From: Devosia submarina
GTDB lineage: Bacteria; Pseudomonadota; Alphaproteobacteria; Rhizobiales; Devosiaceae
NCBI RefSeq assembly: GCF_003056345.1
Contig: NZ_PYWB01000006.1
Coordinates: 124,001 to 188,000 of the forward strand
Direction of reading: 5' to 3'
DNA: 64,000 nt
Of this stretch, positions 56,221-64,000 are shown in pieces. The notes under the pieces were generated by a model. The model was not told the origin of the DNA. It saw only the letters and a list, made by a program, of their open reading frames with translations, and ran no database searches. The position numbers were made by a program, and so were the translations under genes. Position 1 is the first letter of the stretch. Every line of letters begins with the position of its first letter.

Positions 56221-56417
56221 GGGAGCCTCCGTTGCTTTTGCCAAACTGCGCCCCAGCAAGGCGCCGCGCAGCAATAGCGAAAGGCCGCCCGCTCCGTCCA
56301 TGCCGAAGCTGAAATAAAAGGGGCTGCAACAGCATTTCTGCCGTCGCAGCCCTGGGAACATTGGCCCGCCGCACTGTTGAGGGCTTGGGGGACAAGCGGC
56401 TAGCGCAACATTCCAGC

Positions 56418-56440
56418 GTTCACTTGCGGTGCGAGTGAAC
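56418..56440. other. Hairpin in the folD-amn gap
   Basis: GTTCACTTGC and GCGAGTGAAC enclose a GGT triloop: ten base pairs including one G-U pair. It is near the 5' side of folD on the - strand, about 200 bases before its start. Confidence 0.55.
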
Positions 56441-56553
56441 TGTCCACAACATGGTCCCCATTTGCGGCAGAAAAAGTACGGCTCACCTTGATGTGAAGTT
56501 ACGACTGTCAGATCTCAAGGGCAGCGTTTCTAAAGGTCCCTGGTGAGTTTGTA

Positions 56554-56602
56554 GAACCACGAGGCGGCGGGAGTGGGGGCCAGTGCCCCGACCTCATGGT
56601 TC
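56554..56602. other. Two-storey hairpin in the folD-amn gap
   Basis: GAACCA-c-GAGG (56554-56564) pairs with CCTC-a-TGGTTC (56592-56602), giving ten pairs with one mismatch; inside it, GGGGC-cagt-GCCCC (76-89) forms a second stem. Such nesting is unlike a simple terminator and no U-run follows. Confidence 0.6.
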
Positions 56603-56856
56603 AACCGGCTCACCATGCGGTCTTCTGCTTTTATCGGCCGAACGGCCGCGGCAACCTCTCCCGCTTCTCCCCCACCCTCAAACCTGCACTACCATCCCCT
56701 CACCAGTCACACTCTAACCAGCGGGTCGCGCGAACCGGCTTGTGTGTCGGGCAGATGGGGCGGGCTGTTGTTTCGCAACCCCGCAGGCAAACGGAAGTGT
56801 CACCAACGCCTCTGGGAGGCTCAGGGACCAGAGTCGCGTGCGCCCGAAATCCCATC

Positions 56857-56917
56857 GCATGTGGCGAGGCTTTGTCTCACTACAAAAATACATACGGGAC
56901 AGGGCCTCGCCACGTGC
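56857..56917. other. Long hairpin ahead of amn
   Basis: GTGGCGAGGC (56861-56870) pairs perfectly with GCCTCGCCAC (56904-56913). The stem extends outward by GCA/TGC with one bulged pair and inward by TGTCTC/GGGACA, leaving an A-rich loop of about 17 bases. It lies about 170 bases upstream of the amn ATG. Confidence 0.65.
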
Positions 56918-57084
56918 TCGCTGTATCCAAAACCGCAAGGCCCCGGGGCCCAAGCGGCGCTTTCGCTCGCACGGGAAAATGCACATTAGTTGAAGCAAAG
57001 GGCGGAAGCTGGCATTCATGCAGGCAGATCATGCTGAACCCGGCGCCGCTGCTTGCTCAAGCAGCGCATCCACGAAGGAAGACG

Positions 57085-58560
57085 ATGACAACGATCAGCC
57101 CGCCTCGCCTTGAAAAACAATCCTTCACCGATCCCCAAAAGGCATGGGAACATCTGGCTGAGCTCTATCATCGCAACACCGGCTTTATTCGCGGCCATCT
57201 CGAAGCGCTCGCGCGAGGCATTGTGCCGCCTGGCCGGGTCCGCGCCTGCTACCCGCAGGTCGAGGTGCGCTCCACCAGCTATAGTCGCTCGGAAAGCACC
57301 CTGCCTTATGGCTTCCTCCATACACCTGGGCTTTACCGCACCACCGTCACCGCGCCCGATCTGTTCCGCACTTACTTTCAGGAGCAGTTTGCCGTGATTC
57401 TCCGCAATCATGGCGGCACGATCGACATAGCCGAGTCTGACACGCCCATTCCCCTCCATTTCGCCGTGTCGGCCAATGAACGGATCGATGGCGAGGCGCT
57501 GAACTCCCTTAACGTGCCGTTGCGCGACGTGTTCGATGCGCCGGATTTGGCCAATACCGATGACGAGATCGCCAACGGCACCTTTGTTCCACCTCGCGGC
57601 GGCCCATATCCGCTGGCGGCTTTCACGGGACCGCGCGTGGACTATTCCCTGTTCAGGCTCAGCCACTACACGGGCACGGACGCACGGCACTTCCAGAATT
57701 TCGTTATCTTCACGAACTACGCCTTTTACGTGGATGAATTCTGCCGCGTCGCCAAGGAGTACATGCAGGCGGGCCATCCGCATTACGAGAGCTTCATCGA
57801 GCCCGGCAACGTCATCACCGATAACGCGCTCAAGGGCGGCAATGTGGCTGGTACGGCGCCAGTGCGGGCGCCCCAAATGCCGGCTTACCATCTCACCGGC
57901 AAGAACGGCCGGGGCATCACCATGGTGAATATCGGCGTCGGTCCCTCCAACGCCAAAACGATCACGGATCACATCGCCGTCCTGCGCCCCCATGCCTGGA
58001 TCATGCTGGGCCATTGCGCGGGCCTGCGCAACAGCCAGGAGCTCGGCGATTACGTGCTCGCGCACGCCTATGTCCGGGAAGACCATGTACTGGACGCTGA
58101 CCTTCCCCTCTCCGTGCCGATTCCCGCCCTTGCCGAAGTGCAGGTAGCCTTGGAGCAAGCAGTGCATGAGATCACTGAAACCGAGGGCATCGAAACCAAG
58201 AAGATCATGCGCACGGGAACGGTCGCTACGTTCGATAACCGCAACTGGGAATTGCGCGACCAGGCGGAAATCACCCAGCGTTTGAGCCAGTCGCGCGCCG
58301 TGGCCCTCGACATGGAATCAGCGACCATTGCTGCCAACGGTTTTCGCTTCCGCGTTCCTTATGGCACGCTGCTGTGCGTTTCCGACAAGCCGCTCCATGG
58401 CGAGCTCAAGCTGCCTGGTATGGCCTCGGACTTTTACCGGACGCAGGTCAATCGTCATCTGCAGATCGGCTTGCGTGCGATGGAAATCCTGCGCGATCAG
58501 CCCGCCGAGCGGCTCCATTCGCGCAAGCTGCGCAGCTTTGCCGAAACGGCGTTTCAATAA
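57085..58560 (+). CDS. amn: AMP nucleosidase
   Basis: This 491-residue enzyme cleaves AMP to adenine and ribose 5-phosphate. It has the AMN N-terminal domain (about 1-180) and a C-terminal purine-phosphorylase-type domain with MVNIGVGPSNAKTITDHIAV, WIMLGHCAGLRNSQ, LDMESATIAANGFRF and LLCVSDKPLHGE. Length is close to E. coli Amn (484). The ATG at 57085 follows GAAGGAAG; the open stretch upstream to 56596 is not coding by appearance. A terminator follows. Confidence 0.95.
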   Translation: MTTISPPRLEKQSFTDPQKAWEHLAELYHRNTGFIRGHLEALARGIVPPGRVRACYPQVEVRSTSYSRSESTLPYGFLHTPGLYRTTVTAPDLFRTYFQEQFAVILRNHGGTIDIAESDTPIPLHFAVSANERIDGEALNSLNVPLRDVFDAPDLANTDDEIANGTFVPPRGGPYPLAAFTGPRVDYSLFRLSHYTGTDARHFQNFVIFTNYAFYVDEFCRVAKEYMQAGHPHYESFIEPGNVITDNALKGGNVAGTAPVRAPQMPAYHLTGKNGRGITMVNIGVGPSNAKTITDHIAVLRPHAWIMLGHCAGLRNSQELGDYVLAHAYVREDHVLDADLPLSVPIPALAEVQVALEQAVHEITETEGIETKKIMRTGTVATFDNRNWELRDQAEITQRLSQSRAVALDMESATIAANGFRFRVPYGTLLCVSDKPLHGELKLPGMASDFYRTQVNRHLQIGLRAMEILRDQPAERLHSRKLRSFAETAFQ

Positions 58561-58565
58561 GAAGG

Positions 58566-58587
58566 AGCCCGGCATCGCTGCCGGGCT
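58566..58587. terminator. Bidirectional terminator between amn and the SDR gene
   Basis: AGCCCGGC-atcgct-GCCGGGCT is a perfect 8-bp stem lying between the two convergent stops, 5 bases after amn and 5 before the SDR stop codon. Confidence 0.75.
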
Positions 58588-58592
58588 TACGC

Positions 58593-59384
58593 CTAGTGCT
58601 TGGCGGTGCCGGGTTCTGCCAGCTTGCGGTGCATTTCCGCAAGGTGCTTGTCCGGCGTGACATTGGCCATCAGCGCCTGCATCTTGTTGCTGAAGCCGGA
58701 GACTTCGTGGCCATCGCCGCGCATCATGGCCTCGAAGCCGTCCTTAGCCACCTTGTCCGCCGGTGTCTTCTTGTCCGTGCCGACCTTGGTATCCATCAGA
58801 TCAGCAACTTCGAAGAAGTCGGTATCGGTTGGGCCTGGCATCAGGACAGTCACCGTCACATCGGTGTCCTTTAGCTCATTGCGCAGGGCGAACGAAAACG
58901 AATCCACATAGGCTTTGGTCGCGTTATAAACGGCCTGGAACGCACCTGGCATGAGGCCTGCAATGGAGCCTGTAATGAGAACCTTGCCAGCATTGCGGTC
59001 GCGCATGTCACGCACAAAGCGGTGCAGCAGATAGGTGGTGCCGACAACGTTGAGGTTGATGACCTTGGTAATGTCAGCAAAATCCTGGTCAAGGAAAGCC
59101 CGGCCCAGACCTCGCCCTGCATTGGCCATCAGCACGTCCACCGGACGGCCTTTCGCCTGAACGGCTTGGTAAAGCTGGTCGACGCCCTGGGTGGTGGAAA
59201 GGTCCGCCTGAACCACATCAACAGTTCCGCCGAGTTGCCGCAATTGGGCAGCGGCATGTTCGATCTCGACAGTGTCCGACGAGATGACCACATCGTAGCC
59301 GTGCTCAAGGCAAAGCTTGGCGAGTTCGTAGCCGATGCCGGACGATGCGCCTGTGACCACGGCGACTTTGGTGGCTTCTGCCAT
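58593..59384 (-). CDS. Short-chain dehydrogenase/reductase
   Basis: This 263-residue enzyme has the classical SDR motifs: VVTGASSGIGYELAKLC, the NAG motif in LMANAGRGLG, the catalytic Ser in ITGSIAGLM and the YNATKAY pair. The C-terminus (about 195-263) carries a helical tail with ADKVAKDGFEAMMRGDGHEV, as in DltE-like oxidoreductases. The substrate is unknown. It is 99 bases downstream of eno in the same direction but may have its own promoter. Confidence 0.9.
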   Translation of the reverse strand: MAEATKVAVVTGASSGIGYELAKLCLEHGYDVVISSDTVEIEHAAAQLRQLGGTVDVVQADLSTTQGVDQLYQAVQAKGRPVDVLMANAGRGLGRAFLDQDFADITKVINLNVVGTTYLLHRFVRDMRDRNAGKVLITGSIAGLMPGAFQAVYNATKAYVDSFSFALRNELKDTDVTVTVLMPGPTDTDFFEVADLMDTKVGTDKKTPADKVAKDGFEAMMRGDGHEVSGFSNKMQALMANVTPDKHLAEMHRKLAEPGTAKH

Positions 59385-59483
59385 AATGTAGCTCCGTTGA
59401 GGATCAAGAGGCCTCTCAACGGAGCAGAGTCGTGGGCGTTCCGGTACCCGGCGGTAAACTATCCGGGGACCGGTTGGTTTGGC

Positions 59484-60764
<1,281 letters not shown>

Positions 60765-60860
60765 TTAAGCCCTTTCGAATGGGTGGCGATTGATGCGCCA
60801 CTCCTAGACGGGGCGTGTGACAAGGGAAAGAGGGGCGGCCAAAAAAACCGGCTTACACCA

Positions 60861-61820
60861 CTAGCTCAGCTGTACCTGACCGTCCTCGATCAGCCATTCC
60901 ACGGCTTCTTGTACAGCTTCGAGCGAAGTGTAGCGTGGCTGGTAACCGAGCAGACGCCTGGCCTTGTCGATGGAGCAATTGGGCGAGCGGGCGATGTGCT
61001 CCCACGTCGCTTTTGCCTCGGCCTCGTCCTGCTCAGCAGCCCACTGATCGAACGGCACGAAAGAAAGGTTCGGCTCCTTGCCGAACCATCTGTACATGGC
61101 CTCAGCGTAGTAGCGCAGCGTGAGCGCTCCCGAGGAAACGGCGTGGAAGCTCTCGCCAATGGCCACGCCCGGATTGTTGATCGCGCCAATGATTACCTGG
61201 GCGACATCATCGGCATGGACATGATGAACAGTTTCCAGTCCGAAGTTCGGCAACGCGAGCGGCCTGCCCTGCGCGATGGTCGAGAACACGGTAGGGTTGA
61301 AGTGCCCAGCTGGATTGAGCGGCGCCCAGCCCGGTCCAACGATATGGCCCGGGTGGACGATGCTGACCGGGAAGCCCCGACGGCGTGCCCGCTGGAGCAG
61401 ATCCTTTTCGATCGCAGCCTTGTTGATGCCGTACTCGCCGAACGGCCGCTTTACCGCCGATTCTGGCGTCGGAACGACTTCGGAGGCGCCGTGCGTCCAG
61501 ATCGTGCCAATATGGATCAACTGATCCACATTCCCTTCAAGCGCATCAGCCAATTGCGTGCTGCTGGCGGGGGTAAAGCAGATCAAATCAACGACGATGT
61601 CAGCGCCAATAATGGCAATGGCCTGGCCGAAAGTACCTGCCGCTTCTTGCGTCTGACGATCGAATTCGACCCGCTCGACCTGATCCCAGGCCGGACTGCT
61701 CCGATATGGCTTGGCCGCACCTCGGCTAACCGCCACAACCTCATGGCCGGCCTGGACCAGCCTGGGCACGAGATAGGTTCCGATGTGCCCAGTTGCGCCA
61801 ATGACGACAATCTTGCTCAT
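60861..61820 (-). CDS. NAD-dependent epimerase/dehydratase family protein
   Basis: This 319-residue extended SDR starts with the Rossmann motif VVIGATGHIGTYLVPRL and has a middle text (DQLIHIGTIWTHG, EYGINKAAIEKDL) where Tyr-x-x-x-Lys gives the catalytic pair, followed by IVHPGHIVGPGW. Its specific sugar nucleotide or other substrate cannot be read. It sits between eno and a DUF4169 gene, all on the - strand; the gaps of 99 and 9 bases suggest it is transcribed with the DUF4169 gene. Confidence 0.87.
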   Translation of the reverse strand: MSKIVVIGATGHIGTYLVPRLVQAGHEVVAVSRGAAKPYRSSPAWDQVERVEFDRQTQEAAGTFGQAIAIIGADIVVDLICFTPASSTQLADALEGNVDQLIHIGTIWTHGASEVVPTPESAVKRPFGEYGINKAAIEKDLLQRARRRGFPVSIVHPGHIVGPGWAPLNPAGHFNPTVFSTIAQGRPLALPNFGLETVHHVHADDVAQVIIGAINNPGVAIGESFHAVSSGALTLRYYAEAMYRWFGKEPNLSFVPFDQWAAEQDEAEAKATWEHIARSPNCSIDKARRLLGYQPRYTSLEAVQEAVEWLIEDGQVQLS

Positions 61821-61829
61821 GCAGCCACC

Positions 61830-62006
61830 TCAGTCTTCGCGTTTGTGAGCTTCAATGCGTCGAACCTCAAGAGCAGCCTTGGCTTTCTCGAGATCCTTCT
61901 CCGCTTTGGTGCGGCCGAACTTGGCCCGGTTCTCGGCAGCCTGTGCGTTCTTGGCGTCACGCGCCTTGCGCTTTCGTGCTGTTCGAAGATTGACAATGTC
62001 GGCCAT
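61830..62006 (-). CDS. DUF4169 family small basic protein
   Basis: The 58-residue frame begins MADIVNLRTARKRKARDAKN and continues with AENRAKFGRTKAEK and a Lys/Glu/Ala-rich helix, the complete pattern of DUF4169, a family of very short charged proteins found across Alphaproteobacteria. No function is known. It lies 9 bases before the epimerase gene and 15 after the pyrG stop. Confidence 0.85.
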   Translation of the reverse strand: MADIVNLRTARKRKARDAKNAQAAENRAKFGRTKAEKDLEKAKAALEVRRIEAHKRED

Positions 62007-62021
62007 GGCCCAGCCTGTCTC

Positions 62022-63656
<1,635 letters not shown>

Positions 63657-63707
63657 TCACCTTAATCACATCAACTTCGATTCGCAGAGCTGCAGCCGGC
63701 TCTACAC

Positions 63708-63736
63708 AAAAGAAAGAAGGGGATGTTTCCATCCCC
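63708..63736 (-). terminator. Rho-independent terminator after secG
   Basis: Read on the - strand, GGGGATG-gaaa-CATCCCC is a perfect 7-bp stem followed by TTCTTTCTTTT. It lies 25 bases after the secG stop, so secG may end before pyrG starts its own transcript. Confidence 0.75.
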
Positions 63737-63760
63737 CTCTTTCGGTTTGCCTTGCGGCAG

Positions 63761-64000
63761 TTAGTTCGCCGGAGCGACTGGCGCTTCGGCGGGAACCTCT
63801 GGCACCGGCAGGTCGCTGGTGGCCTCTGGCGCAGCGGCTGGCGCTGGAGCAGCCGGAGCAGGAGCAATGTCCTGGGTGACGGGGTCGGTTCCAGCAGGAG
63901 CAGCCGGGTCGCCGGCTGGGACCGGCAGGTCAGTCGTGCCGCCCTGCAGAGAATTGAGAGCATCCAGAACGCTGGTCGGTGCAGCTTCGCCGCTGCCTGC
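63761..64000 (-). CDS. secG: C-terminal part of preprotein translocase subunit SecG (5' end outside window)
   Basis: The 79 visible residues form the Ala/Pro-rich tail typical of alphaproteobacterial SecG (PTSVLDALNSLQGG, then DLPVPAGDPAAPAG and a final PVAPAN). The two membrane helices that identify SecG lie beyond the window edge, so the call rests on this tail and on the position just upstream of pyrG. SecG is a small subunit of the SecYEG export channel in the inner membrane. Confidence 0.75.
   Translation of the reverse strand, partial: AGSGEAAPTSVLDALNSLQGGTTDLPVPAGDPAAPAGTDPVTQDIAPAPAAPAPAAAPEATSDLPVPEVPAEAPVAPAN

Larger units (their letters stand above)
56221..57084. other. Long gene-free stretch rich in hairpins between folD and amn
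   Basis: No gene was supported in these 864 bases, which is long for this window. Open frames run through (one continues into amn from 56596), but their translations are rich in Arg, Pro, Ser and Thr without family likeness, and they have no ribosome site. Three strong hairpins occur at 56418-56440, 56554-56602 and 56857-56917, plus a weaker one near 56813-56834. A structured RNA or long leader of amn is possible. Confidence 0.6.

Noticed and set aside
56596..57084. 163-codon extension upstream of amn
   Set aside because: Rich in Arg, Pro and Ser, no family likeness, crosses strong hairpins, and amn already has a good ribosome site and a family-length start at 57085.
56221..57084. 6S RNA, SRP RNA, RNase P RNA or tmRNA in the folD-amn gap
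   Set aside because: The hairpins are real, but the conserved core texts of these RNAs were not found by eye, so no family is claimed.

Overview
The window looks like a chromosomal segment of an alphaproteobacterium of the Hyphomicrobiales, most like Devosia or a relative. The support is protein content and gene order, not a database search: NtrY-NtrX followed by Hfq-HflX, a secG-pyrG-(DUF4169)-eno block, a metG-holB-tmk-dacA-rlpA string, many ABC and TRAP importers, high GC and GC-rich palindromic intergenic repeats. No tRNA, rRNA, CRISPR array, phage or transposase gene was recognised. 

Layout. (1) 1-8.2 kb, + strand: the end of a probable glycoside hydrolase, a dipeptide/oligosaccharide-type ABC importer (two permeases, one double ATPase) and a catabolic tail: Gfo/Idh oxidoreductase, TIM-barrel isomerase, hydroxypyruvate isomerase and tartronate semialdehyde reductase. 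(2) 8.2-14.0 kb, - strand: a Pot-type ABC importer with a Tat-exported binding protein, plus an Asp/Glu/hydantoin racemase and an acetyltransferase. (3) 14.1-19.7 kb: a 5'-truncated MFS transporter, a DUF1003 protein, a GH13 alpha-glucosidase and treZ. (4) 20.1-26.5 kb: ntrY, ntrX, hfq, hflX, mazG. (5) 26.5-29.5 kb: a secreted Gly/Asn-rich PepSY-like protein with an OmpR-type two-component system, and a 43-residue protein antisense to the kinase end. (6) 29.9-35.5 kb: a TRAP transporter, a GntR regulator and kduI-kduD-kdgF, a near-complete route for unsaturated uronates. (7) 35.6-42.4 kb: a nucleoside hydrolase, then an F420 island: F420-dependent glucose-6-phosphate dehydrogenase (fgd), cofE, a three-gene importer matching the proposed F420-0 transporter, and a second F420-type luciferase-like oxidoreductase. 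(8) 42.6-49.8 kb, - strand: housekeeping string phnP-like, tatD, metG, holB, tmk, dacA, rlpA. (9) 50.0-58.6 kb: metH with a P-loop-less CobW-like partner, a PagL-like outer-membrane protein, a DUF1643 protein, folD, a long structured intergenic region and amn. (10) 58.6-64 kb, - strand: SDR, eno, epimerase, DUF4169, pyrG, and the 3' end of secG. 

The most interesting region is the F420 island. The cell would import F420-0, add the glutamate tail with CofE, reduce the cofactor with Fgd and spend it in F420-dependent oxidoreductases. Both LLM-type genes are preceded by nearly the same 18-bp inverted repeat, so the island looks like one regulon under a repressor not found in this window. I recall this arrangement as a proposal made for Actinobacteria; here it sits in what appears to be an alphaproteobacterium. 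Other points worth a look are a perfect 17-bp inverted repeat and a Pho-box-like direct repeat ahead of the Gly/Asn-rich protein, a structured 0.86-kb gene-free stretch ahead of amn, and a methionine-regulon-type palindrome ahead of metH.
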